Source: Halobacillus litoralis (GTDB taxonomy: Bacteria; Bacillota; Bacilli; Bacillales; Halobacillaceae). Taken from it: a DNA stretch of 64,000 nt. Of the stretch, positions 1 to 9,524 are shown piece by piece; position 1 is the first letter of the stretch; every line of letters begins with the position of its first letter. Location of the stretch: the NCBI RefSeq assembly GCF_009856415.1, contig NZ_WMEZ01000002.1:186001-250000 (forward strand). The letters run 5' to 3'. The notes beneath the pieces are model-generated. The model had not been told where the DNA came from and did no database searches. It was given only the letters and a program-made list of their open reading frames with translations. Made by a program: the position numbers and the translations under genes.

Positions 1-464
1 CTCATCGACACCGATTCCCAGCTCGTCCGGTTCAGCTCGATTTTCTTCTCATGAAGACTGTAACTCAACAACACGAGAACGATTAACAACAGCTGACTGA
101 ATGTAACGTCGAACGTCGTGAATCCTGGTGGTGTCCCTAGGAGGACGTTCAACCCTCCAACCATAGACTGAAATACAAGCAGCGCCAAACTTAGAATAGC
201 TAAAATAAATACGGATTTGTTTTTGCGGTATTTATAGATCGCACCTACAGCATTGATGGCAGTGAGCATGATAAGTAATGGGACCATCAAACGGTGCGAA
301 TATTCTATAATGACGTGATAGTCCGTAATATCAGGAAAAATCTTTCCGTTACAGACCGGCCACGTCGTCCCACACGCGTCCCCTGAATCTGTCGCAACGA
401 CAAGGTTTCCGAGGATCAATGCGAGAAACGTAACGAATGTAGTTAGAATTGAAAATTTCTTCAT
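1..464 (-). CDS. COX15/CtaA-family heme A synthase, N-terminal part (cut by window edge)
   Basis: Reading from an ATG at 464 gives about 154 residues of an integral membrane protein that runs off the left edge. It starts with a hydrophobic helix, followed by TDSGDACGTTWPVCNG and then IEYSHR, which match the extracellular cysteine-pair loop and the heme-binding histidine motif of CtaA/COX15 proteins; two further membrane helices follow. The family oxidises the methyl group of heme O to give heme A for aa3-type oxidases. The usual ctaB neighbour is not seen on this side, so it could be a CtaA paralogue rather than the main enzyme. The start is chosen on the signal-like N-terminus and an upstream GAAAGGGTAAGACG ribosome site. 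Confidence 0.8.
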   Translation of the reverse strand, partial: MKKFSILTTFVTFLALILGNLVVATDSGDACGTTWPVCNGKIFPDITDYHVIIEYSHRLMVPLLIMLTAINAVGAIYKYRKNKSVFILAILSLALLVFQSMVGGLNVLLGTPPGFTTFDVTFSQLLLIVLVLLSYSLHEKKIELNRTSWESVSM

Positions 465-567
465 CGTCTTACCCTTTCTCTATCTATGATCATGATGTCA
501 TGAATATTGTTTGTTTCCTAAGTAAATCATATCACGAATTTTGGATGATAGAGAAAGGAAAGCGCCG

Positions 568-1128
568 TCATGAGTCATGAACTTTTTGTGAACGACGTTT
601 ATCCCTTATTTTTCTAATGAGCAAATAGAGGAGAGAAACCGCAATTAGCAAGGTATTGACCATTGAAAAAACGTCCGCGTAATGATCATCATCCCAGTAG
701 GAAACCGGGCTTTTAAACGTATAGCCGCTGATCGGATAAAACATAGGAACCGCATCATCATGGTGGGTAAGAATATCAAGGACCACATGCCCAAGCCACC
801 CATAGGAAAAAGCGGTCCACACGGAGAGCCTTCTTCCTTTCCATATCAAAACAATAACAAAAAATATCCCCCACACAAATAAGGAATGACCCGCATGTCG
901 CAAAATAAAAACGACAGGATGCTCGAACAGATCATGGACTAAACCAAACAACGACCGCATCGGATCGGCATCGTCCATCACCTGCCAGGCCTGTCTTCTT
1001 ACACTTAAATAAATGAACATGACATAATACACGAGATCCGGTGAAAGGCTCCCGAAAATAAACCAGCCGGTGTACCTTTGTTTTCTGCTTGCAAAAAATG
1101 TCCAGTAGCCATGGTGCAGTGTATTCAT
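568..1128 (-). CDS. Membrane-bound metal-dependent hydrolase-like protein (YdjM/DUF457-like)
   Basis: A protein of about 186 residues starting at the ATG at 1128, which has a strong GGGAGGGAG ribosome site; an upstream in-frame start exists but has no such site. It has about four hydrophobic segments and conserved polar residues in the pattern of the YdjM family: HHGYW near the N-terminus, SLSPDL, HDLFEH, RHAGHSLF, and GHVVLDILTHHDD followed by YPIS. Those His/Asp residues suggest metal binding at the membrane. The substrate is unknown. It is convergent with nothing and is divergently placed from the dehalogenase at 1205. The family assignment rests on motif pattern only. Confidence 0.6.
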   Translation of the reverse strand: MNTLHHGYWTFFASRKQRYTGWFIFGSLSPDLVYYVMFIYLSVRRQAWQVMDDADPMRSLFGLVHDLFEHPVVFILRHAGHSLFVWGIFFVIVLIWKGRRLSVWTAFSYGWLGHVVLDILTHHDDAVPMFYPISGYTFKSPVSYWDDDHYADVFSMVNTLLIAVSLLYLLIRKIRDKRRSQKVHDS

Positions 1129-1204
1129 TTTTCTCCCTCCCCTAACTTCCTGTTTACCCCTAATCACCAAGGGGAACCTAATCAATGGAAAGGAGTCTGA
1201 AACT

Positions 1205-1855
1205 ATGACATATAAAGCCTATGTTTTCGATGCGTATGGAACGTTGTTCGATGTCCATAGCGTTATGAAGAAGATTCATCAATTCTTCCCTGATAAGGGT
1301 CCCAAGGTAAGTGAAGAGTGGCGCAGCCGTCAGGTTCACTATTTCCTCGTCCGACAGTTGATTCAAGGATACAAACCATTCACAGACATTACTCGATGGG
1401 CGCTTTTAGATGCCCTCGCTTACAGTGATGTGGATGTGAAACCAGACGTTGTGGAAGACCTGATGAACGAATATGAACAACTTCAGCCTTACGACGAGGT
1501 GCCTTCACTAAAACAAAATCATCAGGATAAAACGTTTACCATTTTTTCAAACGGCACGCGTTCCATGCTGGAGCCTCTTTTAGAAAATAATCAATTAAAA
1601 GAAGACTTTGATTTACTCAGCGCTGACGACGTTGAGGTCTACAAACCTCACCCCAATGCCTACAGCTATGCCCATGAACAGTTAGGATTTGAAAAAGGAG
1701 AAATTCTTTTCTTTTCAAGTAATCCCTGGGACATTACGGGAGCAGCTTCCTACGGGTTCCATACAGCATGGGTAAATCGAAAACAGCAAAAGTGGCCGGA
1801 ACTGGGAATCAACCCGACGCACGTCATCAGCAACCTCAATGAAATCCCGGACTAA
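1205..1855 (+). CDS. Haloacid dehalogenase, type II (HAD superfamily)
   Basis: A 216-residue cytosolic HAD hydrolase. Motif I FDAYGTLFD near residue 10 carries the nucleophilic Asp, SNGTRSM is motif II, the VYKPHP lysine is motif III and FFSSNPWDITGA is motif IV; the FDAYGTL form, the cap domain between motifs I and II and the SSNPWD signature are those of type II L-2-haloacid dehalogenases. These hydrolyse short 2-haloacids to 2-hydroxyacids with inversion, but many annotated members have unknown natural substrates. The gene stands alone, followed by a bidirectional terminator shared with the convergent diguanylate cyclase gene. Confidence 0.85.
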   Translation: MTYKAYVFDAYGTLFDVHSVMKKIHQFFPDKGPKVSEEWRSRQVHYFLVRQLIQGYKPFTDITRWALLDALAYSDVDVKPDVVEDLMNEYEQLQPYDEVPSLKQNHQDKTFTIFSNGTRSMLEPLLENNQLKEDFDLLSADDVEVYKPHPNAYSYAHEQLGFEKGEILFFSSNPWDITGAASYGFHTAWVNRKQQKWPELGINPTHVISNLNEIPD

Positions 1856-1886
1856 AAAAGACGGAGTCCCTGTGGCTCCGTCTTTT
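1854..1886. terminator. Bidirectional rho-independent terminator
   Basis: An AAAGACGGAG / CTCCGTCTTT stem with a nine-base loop and A/T tracts on both sides, placed between two convergent genes. Confidence 0.85.
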
Positions 1887-3954
1887 AACGATGATCGTAT
1901 AGTCGCACTTGATTTTTCCCGTCTCGCTTCCCTTTGTAAAGAGCCTGGTCAGCTGACCGGAAAAGCTCATCCAATGTCCGTCCACCTTCTGGATAACAGG
2001 CAACACCGATAGAGAAAGAAGAGCGTATTTCCTCTCCTTTGACGATGTAAGGCTCTCTCAACTTCTCGAGCGCTCGCATGGATACGTCATAAATTTGCTT
2101 ACGGTCCGCGATGTTTTCCAAAAGAATCGCAAACTCATCCCCACCGATCCGTCCGACAGAATCCCCCGAACGGATGCATTCTTTCATCCGCTTCCCGACA
2201 CTGCACAAAAATTCATCTCCGATCTCATGACCAAATTCATCATTGATGCATTTGAACCCGTCCCCATCTAAATAAAGGAGGGCGAATGATTCACCGGATC
2301 GTTCAGACTTTGCGATGGCCTGTTCAACCCTGTCTTCAAAAAGCCTCCGGTTCGGCAAGTCCGTCAAATAGTCATAAAAAGCGAAACGCTCAAGCTTTTC
2401 TTCATAATTTTTCTGCTCGGAAATATCTCGGGCCACGATGACAAAGTGGCTGACCTGATTCTGTTCACTGACTACCGGCGTTCCTCTGCACTCAAACCAG
2501 ACAGGCTCCCCATTCTGACTTTTCAATGTTAAGGAAACCGTGAACGCTTCTTTACTCTTTTCGCTCCATTTAAAAGCATTGGAAAGTTCGTTTAAATCAT
2601 CAGGATCGAGCTGCTGCATGAGTTTTCTTGAAGTCATCTCATGAGGCGCACGACCTAAGAATTTCGTTTGTGATGGCGAGGCATAAATCAGTTCTCCCAT
2701 GGGGGAGAAAACAGAAATCAAATCATTGGAATGATCCGCAATCAGACGGAACTTTTCCTCACTCTGTCTCAACGCTTCATGAGCTCTCACTTGCTCCGTC
2801 CGGTCCTCAAGAATCGCATAAATGCCTTCTTTTTGCCCCTCATTAATAATAGGAACGAGAGAAACTCGTAGAATACGCTCTTCTCCTTCCATCCAAAAAC
2901 TCGTTTCAAACCGGGTGCCTTTCTGGAAAAAGGATTCCAACAGCTGCTGCCTCAGCCAGCTTCTCTGTTCTTCTGGCACCCAATCTACGATAGACGTTTG
3001 CACCAATTCATCTTCCTCTGTTTTTAAGAGACGCAAGGTCGCTCGGTTCGCTTTCAAGACCAGCCCTTGGAAAGTAAGTGTCAAAATCGGCTGCGGATTA
3101 TGTTTATACAGCGACCGATAGCGGGACCTGCTCGCTTCCAACTTCCGTTGTGCGGCCTTATCTTTCGAAATATCCCTTACAATCGAACTGAGGCCAATCG
3201 TTTCACCGTCTTCGTTCTGAATAGGAGAAACACTAATCGAAACATCCACAAGTGTTCCATCTTTTTTTTGGCGGACGGTTTCATAACGGGCGATGGCTCT
3301 TTCCATCCCTTTACGAACAAGCTTTTGAGCTTCTTCTTTTCTGTTCGAAGGAACAAATGGAAACGATGAGGTTTGCATCTCTTCTTTCGTATAGCCGTAC
3401 AGTTCTTCTAATGCACGATTCGCTTCTAAAACGTTGCCCGCTGTATCGACAATCAAAATCGCGTCGGTCGTATCCTTCATCAAGGAACGATACATGGCAT
3501 TAATCCGACTGAGGTCGCGTTCTTTTTCAATCACTTCTGTAATGTTTCTTGTGATCGCGACAATGTGGGTGACTTCTCCCGATTCGTCCATCGTAGGTGT
3601 CAGCACAGAATGTCCTCTGAAAAGTGTTCCATTGATGATGATTTCATCTTCGTAAGTAAGGGCTTCTTTTTTCCTAACCACCGTTTGATAGGCTTCAATT
3701 AAAGCCTCTGCTTGTTCTTCACCTAAAAGATCCTCTATGTACTTGCCTTCCCATCCCGCTCCTTTGATCGGGGAATGGTTTTTGGCCGATTCATTCATAT
3801 ATACATATTTAAACCGTCTCTCACCGACGACTTCCATAAAAAAGATATAGTCGGATATTCCATCCATAAGCATATGTAACAAGTGTTCATGGGGAATGCG
3901 GTCAGCAATCCCTGCTATGATTCCCTGATCCATCCATTCTTTCACTCGTTCCAT
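1885..3954 (-). CDS. Four-PAS-domain diguanylate cyclase
   Basis: A 689-residue signalling protein without an obvious signal peptide or membrane segment. Four PAS/PAC sensor modules can be traced at about 20-140, 150-275, 280-395 and 400-520, followed by a GGDEF domain at about 525-685 with an intact GGDEF active-site motif (GRIGGDEFAILL), so it should make cyclic di-GMP from GTP. RSGD lies five residues before GGDEF, matching the RxxD inhibitory site for product feedback. No EAL or HD-GYP domain is present. The ATG at 3954 is preceded by GAGGGG. It is monocistronic here; the ligand of the PAS domains is not evident. Confidence 0.9.
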   Translation of the reverse strand: MERVKEWMDQGIIAGIADRIPHEHLLHMLMDGISDYIFFMEVVGERRFKYVYMNESAKNHSPIKGAGWEGKYIEDLLGEEQAEALIEAYQTVVRKKEALTYEDEIIINGTLFRGHSVLTPTMDESGEVTHIVAITRNITEVIEKERDLSRINAMYRSLMKDTTDAILIVDTAGNVLEANRALEELYGYTKEEMQTSSFPFVPSNRKEEAQKLVRKGMERAIARYETVRQKKDGTLVDVSISVSPIQNEDGETIGLSSIVRDISKDKAAQRKLEASRSRYRSLYKHNPQPILTLTFQGLVLKANRATLRLLKTEEDELVQTSIVDWVPEEQRSWLRQQLLESFFQKGTRFETSFWMEGEERILRVSLVPIINEGQKEGIYAILEDRTEQVRAHEALRQSEEKFRLIADHSNDLISVFSPMGELIYASPSQTKFLGRAPHEMTSRKLMQQLDPDDLNELSNAFKWSEKSKEAFTVSLTLKSQNGEPVWFECRGTPVVSEQNQVSHFVIVARDISEQKNYEEKLERFAFYDYLTDLPNRRLFEDRVEQAIAKSERSGESFALLYLDGDGFKCINDEFGHEIGDEFLCSVGKRMKECIRSGDSVGRIGGDEFAILLENIADRKQIYDVSMRALEKLREPYIVKGEEIRSSFSIGVACYPEGGRTLDELFRSADQALYKGKRDGKNQVRLYDHR

Positions 3955-4071
3955 GGATTATCCCCTCAATCATTTCATCGTATTTACACATGTATACCAT
4001 GTTACCATGTTTCATTCCTGCTTCTCTATGTATCTTTCTACCAAAAAACCAGAAATCCTTTCCAGATATAC

Positions 4072-4103
4072 AAAAAAAGCAATGTGCAGGGCACATTGCT
4101 TTT
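4072..4103 (-). terminator. Rho-independent terminator of the iron-uptake ATPase gene
   Basis: AAAGCAATGTGC / GCACATTGCTTT stem with a three-base loop, followed on the minus strand by a run of seven T. It lies six bases after the stop codon at 4109. Confidence 0.85.
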
Positions 4104-4108
4104 GAAAG

Positions 4109-4948
4109 TTATACTGTTTGTTTTTGTTGAGCCTGAGCTTCCGCCTGCGCTTGTTTGATTAAACAGCGTCCTTTTCCATGCGGAATACACATCGGTGTAC
4201 CGAATAGAGGATCCTCTCTGACATCACAAAGCATCTCGAAAACATGCTGCATCATATCACAAGTAACGACATCCTCCGGCTTCCCTTGGGCGAAGACCGT
4301 TTTATCTTTCACTGCGATAATATGATCCGCATAACGACAAGCAAGGTTGATATCATGAAGCACCATCACAACCGTACGTCCATTATCCTGGTTCAAATCG
4401 AAGAGCAAATCCAGAATGTCAATCTGGTGCGTCATATCTAAATAAGTCGTCGGTTCATCCAATAGGAGAATATCTGTATCCTGCGCAAGCGTCATGGCAA
4501 TCCACGCACGTTGACGCTGCCCACCGGATAGAGAATCGACGGTTCTGTCTTTCAACTCCATCAAGTTCGTATCTTCAAGCGCACGCGTGACCGCCTTCTC
4601 ATCTTCGTCCGACCAGCGTTTTGCGAACCCTTGATAAGGATAGCGGCCTTGCTTCACAAGCTGATAAACGCTGAGACCTTCAGGAGTTGTCGGGCTTTGC
4701 GGAAGAATCGCCATCTTCTTCGCCACATCTTTTGTACGCATTTTAGAAATATCGGCGCTATCCAGTACAACTTCCCCTGACTTCGGACGCAATAGTCGAG
4801 CCATCGAACGAAGCAAAGTGGACTTGCCGCAACCGTTTCCACCGATGAGTACAGTAACTTTGCCTTTCGGGATCGTAATATCCAATGAATCTATGATGAT
4901 GGAATCTCCATAGCCTAAAGTTAAATTATTCGCCAACAGGGTATCCAT
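4109..4948 (-). CDS. Iron(III)-siderophore ABC transporter ATP-binding protein (FecE/YusV-like)
   Basis: A 279-residue ABC ATPase of the iron-chelate/cobalamin class. Walker A is GGNGCGKST near residue 38, the Q-loop is LPQSPTTPEGLSV, the signature is LSGGQRQR, Walker B is ILLLDEPT, and the H-loop is VLHDIN. No permease or binding protein is adjacent, so it resembles the orphan B. subtilis YusV that energises several siderophore importers. The ATG at 4948 follows AGGAGAGG. A Fur-box-like sequence 125 bp upstream fits iron repression. The C-terminal QAEAQAQQKQ tail is not conserved in the family. Confidence 0.9.
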   Translation of the reverse strand: MDTLLANNLTLGYGDSIIIDSLDITIPKGKVTVLIGGNGCGKSTLLRSMARLLRPKSGEVVLDSADISKMRTKDVAKKMAILPQSPTTPEGLSVYQLVKQGRYPYQGFAKRWSDEDEKAVTRALEDTNLMELKDRTVDSLSGGQRQRAWIAMTLAQDTDILLLDEPTTYLDMTHQIDILDLLFDLNQDNGRTVVMVLHDINLACRYADHIIAVKDKTVFAQGKPEDVVTCDMMQHVFEMLCDVREDPLFGTPMCIPHGKGRCLIKQAQAEAQAQQKQTV

Positions 4949-5072
4949 AATCTGACCTCTCCTTTATGTCTCACGAAATCTATCGCTGTTGGAGCTACAC
5001 GAAAAATCACGAATTCTATATATTTTCTCTATCTTCTAGTTTATGGGCTCGGTTCCACTCTGTCAATGAATT

Positions 5073-5087
5073 TGAGAATCATTTTCA
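5073..5087. promoter_or_regulatory. Putative Fur box
   Basis: TGAGAATCATTTTCA differs from the 7-1-7 Fur consensus TGATAATNATTATCA at two positions and is close to palindromic. It lies upstream of the siderophore-uptake ATPase gene on the minus strand. Confidence 0.7.
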
Positions 5088-5184
5088 TCACTGGACTGTG
5101 AAAAGTGTATGCATAACAGGAAGAAATGAGAACCCACTGCCTTATCAAAGGAATCTGGATCAAGGCCTATTTACATATGGGTGA

Positions 5185-5838
5185 TCATGACTGATTGGAA
5201 GCTCTTACATTCCTGATTAATTGTTGATATTGAACATCCCCTAACCCGTATGGTCGAAATGTACCAATCATCAACTCTACAAGCCTCTCTTCCGACACAT
5301 CTGGATGATCCTTGATGAAGCTCACAAGTTCACTATCTCCATCCTTGTATCGAAAGTATAAATCGATCCCTTTTCTAAGAGGCTTCAAGAGTACGTGGGA
5401 CGGATATGCTCTATTAATAAGAACCTGCTTATACATGGAATGGTACCCCGTCACCTGAATCGAATACAAAGCAAGAGGTTCGAACTGCTGAGTGACTAAA
5501 CAGAGTTCAACTTTCCCTTCGTATCCGATTTGATCCAGCCATGCCAGTAAGGTGAGGAGATTGACCTGGCAGAACATATCTTCATCAAACCATAACTTGA
5601 GATGATCTCTCCCATGATGGAAGACCGCCTCAAGATGTTCTACAGTTATGTGTCTGTATTCATTATCAGAAACTCCATGCGTCAGAGCCCTTGTTTTTAT
5701 AAATTCTTCCGAGAAGATCGTTTCACAGGTTTCACCGGAACACATCGCTTCATTGAAAGGAATTATTTTTTCGCCTTCAAGGAAGCCCCGGCGTTCAAAG
5801 ACCTTTTTCATTTCTTGCCCATTTAAAATATGTAACAT
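5185..5838 (-). CDS. DUF1835-family protein
   Basis: About 217 residues from the ATG at 5838 (AAGGAG upstream). The opening MLHILNGQEM and the acidic/Trp pattern through the first 120 residues match the DUF1835 domain (LHIvnGd start), and the C-terminal half is a helical region with the conserved arginine/tyrosine pattern of the associated DUF3658-like part. The function of the family is not known. It is followed by the Fur-box region on one side and by a non-coding gap on the other, and does not look part of an operon. Confidence 0.65.
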   Translation of the reverse strand: MLHILNGQEMKKVFERRGFLEGEKIIPFNEAMCSGETCETIFSEEFIKTRALTHGVSDNEYRHITVEHLEAVFHHGRDHLKLWFDEDMFCQVNLLTLLAWLDQIGYEGKVELCLVTQQFEPLALYSIQVTGYHSMYKQVLINRAYPSHVLLKPLRKGIDLYFRYKDGDSELVSFIKDHPDVSEERLVELMIGTFRPYGLGDVQYQQLIRNVRASNQS

Positions 5839-6073
5839 CGGTGGACCCACTCCTTTATTTTTTCAAAAAGAAGAACGGCTACCTTCGGAGTCAATAGAGG
5901 AAGAAGATAACCGTTCAAACTATTTAAAGTGAAAAGACATTCTATTTTTGTTTAGAATAAGTAAGATTTATTAGACAATCCCCGTCTACAAAACTCGATT
6001 CTTCATATTAAGCGAGGTAAAGACACTCGCTCCGAGTTCGAAAAACCTATGATTTCTTTCGGAAGAGGTTATT

Positions 6074-6256
6074 TTACAATTCACTTTCTCGATTACTAGA
6101 AAAGTAGGTATATCCCATATACCCGAAAATAATGACCACACCGATCACTTTGATCGTTCGATAACCAACATGCCCCGCGGTGAAGTCATAAATCAGAGAA
6201 CCGATCATTATTAAAGCACCTATGACTAAAATGGCTAGTTTAACTTTCGGATTCAT
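6074..6256 (-). CDS. Small two-helix membrane protein, unknown function
   Basis: Sixty residues with two hydrophobic helices at about 8-26 and 34-51 and a short charged tail. A very strong AAGGAGGAG ribosome site stands before the ATG at 6256, which is the main argument that this small gene is real. It stands alone between the DUF1835 gene and minJ. No family is recognised with confidence. Confidence 0.65.
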   Translation of the reverse strand: MNPKVKLAILVIGALIMIGSLIYDFTAGHVGYRTIKVIGVVIIFGYMGYTYFSSNRESEL

Positions 6257-6433
6257 TGGTCTCCTCCTTGAAGGCTTTTGGTTTCACGTACCCGTAGGAA
6301 GAGGGAATAAACATTTATTGGTAATCCATCATTCGCACCTAATGCTTCAGTTAACATTTCCTATCCATCTCACCAAATTCTCGATCCCATCATGACATCT
6401 TCTTAGAATATAATGAATGAATGCTATTTACAG

Positions 6434-7624
6434 TTAAAAAAAGCCTACGGATTCTTCATGGATCGCCGGTTCAACGAAGACGAGTCCAAGTTCATAGTGT
6501 TCGCCTTCATACATCGCCCGCTGCACATAGCGGTTTTCTCCCCATTCATCACGTACTTCCATTTTCGTAAACGCCCCTGAATTTTGCAGAGCTTCATAAA
6601 ATTGATTTTCCCTTCGTACAGGGATGGTATTCACCCGTTCAATGACTTCACCAGGGGTGAGTCCCATTTGATCGGCGGGACTCCCTGGGATGACACCGAG
6701 AATTCGGATGCCTTTTTTCGTAGAAGAAAAGAACGGGGCTTTCTCTTCACGCATCCGGTGCATCACAAATATGAATTCACGGCCAACGAAGCCAATCATC
6801 ACAGCTGCGAGTGATAAGACGCCTATGAAAAAGCTCCCCACGGCAAGCCCAAGGATGACAATAGACAAAAGAAAAATGTGTCGTCCCATCGTTTTTGCTG
6901 CGACGATAGGAGACTGCCCGCGAGCTTTCCATTCCCATCCCATGACAAAAGGAATAAGAATCAATCCATATGGATCTCCACCAAGCGAAATCATCGGCCA
7001 CCACGGGGCAAATGGTTCAATCATGCCCGCTGGAAACAGGGCCAGGAACGGAACAATCGTCATCCTTCTTGACCGGTGCTGACCAATCCACATTCCCCGA
7101 GTCCCTTTTAAGCGTTCAGGATACGTGTGAGCAGTTGTTGTGCGCAGCATCAGGATCGATTCGGTTAATAAAAGAACGGCCATCAAAACCGCAAGTGTGT
7201 GGAGAGGTGTCTCCTGGAGTGTTCCCACCCAATCGTAACGTTGCACAGATTCAGGTAGATAGGGAATGACAAGCAAGACCAGGTAACTCAACCCTAGCGT
7301 ATAAGCAGAAGAGTACCAGCTCAATTTCCCGGTTAAACTGACAATAAGCAATATCCCAGCTATCAGAAGAAGCAATGGATAACTAAACACCATTCCTCCA
7401 GCAACCGCCATCATAGATAAAATGAGGCCACTTATGAGGGCCGTCCCCCACGTTCCTTTCCATTCGGTGAAGCGGTCAAAGATTCGTGTACCAAACGCCG
7501 ATCGTTCCTCTTTCACTCGTTTTCCAGAAACGATGAAAATCATCGCTAATGCTATGTATAAAAATGGGAGGGTGAACAGCATCCCGATCCCTTTTGCAAA
7601 TTCCATCAACCAAACGTCCAACAT
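6434..7624 (-). CDS. minJ: Cell-division topological determinant MinJ
   Basis: The ATG at 7624 has a GAAAGGAGAATC leader and gives 396 residues, nearly the length of B. subtilis MinJ (397). About seven to eight membrane helices fill residues 5-300, and a C-terminal PDZ domain follows at about 305-385 (GIRILGVIPGSPADQMGLTPGEVI). MinJ links DivIVA at poles and septa to MinD and helps keep MinCD at division sites; it is also needed for swarming. It lies directly downstream of ctpB, as in B. subtilis, but a terminator lies between them. Confidence 0.88.
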   Translation of the reverse strand: MLDVWLMEFAKGIGMLFTLPFLYIALAMIFIVSGKRVKEERSAFGTRIFDRFTEWKGTWGTALISGLILSMMAVAGGMVFSYPLLLLIAGILLIVSLTGKLSWYSSAYTLGLSYLVLLVIPYLPESVQRYDWVGTLQETPLHTLAVLMAVLLLTESILMLRTTTAHTYPERLKGTRGMWIGQHRSRRMTIVPFLALFPAGMIEPFAPWWPMISLGGDPYGLILIPFVMGWEWKARGQSPIVAAKTMGRHIFLLSIVILGLAVGSFFIGVLSLAAVMIGFVGREFIFVMHRMREEKAPFFSSTKKGIRILGVIPGSPADQMGLTPGEVIERVNTIPVRRENQFYEALQNSGAFTKMEVRDEWGENRYVQRAMYEGEHYELGLVFVEPAIHEESVGFF

Positions 7625-7672
7625 GATTCTCCTTTCAAGTCGTGTCGCTCTCTGTTGTCTATACCCAATAAC

Positions 7673-7700
7673 GAAAAAATCCGCAGTCACAGACTACGGA
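7673..7700 (-). terminator. Terminator between ctpB and minJ
   Basis: CCGTAGTC / GACTGCGG hairpin with a three-base loop followed by ATTTTTT on the minus strand, just after the ctpB stop and before the minJ ribosome site. Confidence 0.75.
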
Positions 7701-7731
7701 TATAATTCGTCATCCAGCGGCAAATTCCTGC

Positions 7732-9231
7732 CTATTGAAACAAGACCTCGACCGCTTTTTGCATTTGTTTGTCGTTTTTCTCGTCTCTCACTTCTTTTAT
7801 GATCGCTTCTTCAAGCTTCCCGCCGGTCTTCTCATCAACCACGCCTGTCGCTTCCAGCCCCGCTTCTTCTTGGAACTTTTTAACGGCAGCTTCTGTTTCT
7901 TTGCTGTAGTATCCGTCTGAGCGGCCAGGGTCATGTCCGAGACCTTCCAGCATGATTTGAATGTTTTTCACTTTTTCATCATTGTCATTGTATTGAAGCG
8001 GTTCTTCCACTTCCACCGGATTCGTGTAAAAGTATTCCGGCTGTTTCACTTTCACCGTCGGTTCGATCCCTTTCTCGTGGATCCAATTGCCGTTCGGAGT
8101 CAACCACTTGAACAAGGTCAGCTTGATTGTACTGCCATCGCCCATCGGTAACGCTTGCTGAACGGTCCCTTTACCGAAACTTTTCGTTCCGACGAGATCA
8201 TAACCGCCTGCTTCCTGCATCGTTGCAGCTAAAATTTCCGAAGCCGATGCACTTCCTTCGTCCATCAACACAGTAATTGGATACGGCTTTTTCTCCTCAT
8301 TTTCAGAGAAATAACGCGTTTTCTCACCTTTGCGGTCTTCTACCTGAACAATCGGCTTATCTTTCGGAATGAACTCTTTCAAAATCTCCTGAACGTCTGT
8401 AAACAACCCGCCAGGATTTCCACGCACATCGATGACAAGGCCGTCCATCCCATCCTTTTCAAGCTTCTCTAAAGCTTGATGGAATTCGTCGGATGTTTTC
8501 TCAGAAAAGGAGGTGATTTCAATAATGCCAGCTTTTTTGCCGTTCACTTCTTTCGTATCGCTGTACACCGTTTCTAATGGAATATCATCACGGGTGATAT
8601 CGATGTTGAGTGGTTCACTGACTCCTGGGCGGTCGATTTGCAATGTCACTTCCGTCCCTTTTTCCCCACGAATCTTCAGAACGGCTTCATAAAGGTCAAG
8701 ACCTTCGACACTGTCACCATCCACTTTCAAAATTTGATCGTTCGGCTTCAAGCCTGCTTCTTCTGCAGGGGAGCCTTTGATAGGCGCTACAATGGTCACC
8801 TTATCATTGACCATACTCACTTCAGCACCGATTCCCTGGAAAGAGGATTCGATCGTTTGGTTGAACTGCTCCATCGTTTCAGGGTCCATATACACACTGT
8901 ATGGATCCTCAAGCGTATCGAGCATTCCCTGAATCGCCCCTTCAACAAGGGTGTTTTTATCTACTTCTTCTACGTAATTTTCCTGGATCGTACTGAATGC
9001 CTGTTCCACCTTTTTTAAATCGGTGTTGCCGGACATATTTTGTATGAATGCCTTTTGTTCCTCTTCGGACAGACTCCCAAAGTTCTCCGCATTTTTATCT
9101 GCATACTGTTCAGATTGTGCCTGTTCGTTCGTGCCGTCAGCGAAGTATTCTATTCCTATGTACGAGCCTGCCGCTCCAAATAGGACCGCTAGCGCCATCA
9201 GCAGCGCAACGTAGCGCGGTTTTATATTCAT
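7732..9231 (-). CDS. ctpB: Carboxy-terminal processing protease CtpB
   Basis: About 499 residues from an ATG at 9231 with AGAAGGGTG upstream (an in-frame GTG at 9240 overlaps that site). One N-terminal signal anchor at 8-28 places the protease outside the membrane. A PDZ domain spans about 120-200 and an S41 peptidase domain follows, with DEGSASASEI carrying the catalytic Ser and SFGKGTVQ carrying the catalytic Lys; a peptidoglycan-binding-1 module (LEGLGHDPGRSDGYYS) sits near 430-490. In B. subtilis CtpB cleaves SpoIVFA to activate pro-sigma-K processing during sporulation. The gene normally follows ftsEX; here ftsX is missing upstream. Confidence 0.92.
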   Translation of the reverse strand: MNIKPRYVALLMALAVLFGAAGSYIGIEYFADGTNEQAQSEQYADKNAENFGSLSEEEQKAFIQNMSGNTDLKKVEQAFSTIQENYVEEVDKNTLVEGAIQGMLDTLEDPYSVYMDPETMEQFNQTIESSFQGIGAEVSMVNDKVTIVAPIKGSPAEEAGLKPNDQILKVDGDSVEGLDLYEAVLKIRGEKGTEVTLQIDRPGVSEPLNIDITRDDIPLETVYSDTKEVNGKKAGIIEITSFSEKTSDEFHQALEKLEKDGMDGLVIDVRGNPGGLFTDVQEILKEFIPKDKPIVQVEDRKGEKTRYFSENEEKKPYPITVLMDEGSASASEILAATMQEAGGYDLVGTKSFGKGTVQQALPMGDGSTIKLTLFKWLTPNGNWIHEKGIEPTVKVKQPEYFYTNPVEVEEPLQYNDNDEKVKNIQIMLEGLGHDPGRSDGYYSKETEAAVKKFQEEAGLEATGVVDEKTGGKLEEAIIKEVRDEKNDKQMQKAVEVLFQ

Positions 9232-9524
9232 CGCATTCACCCTTCTATTTTGGATTTCATGTTGCCTCTATACTAGCAAAAAAGCGCCTTCACCGTAAAT
9301 CAACGATTGTTCCCTGAGTTAATCTATGCCAAAACTGACGATAGCATGTCCATTTCATTATAGGACATCCCCACCTATCTATCTACCTGTAAATGGATCA
9401 GATGTGAGAATCGTAGACATTCAAGTTCGGTTCCCATGTTAGTTCCAAGTACAGAGAACTGTCGGATTGGTACCAGGTACAGAATAAAAATATGGGGTAC
9501 CTGGTACCGGTGAAGCAGTGTGCA

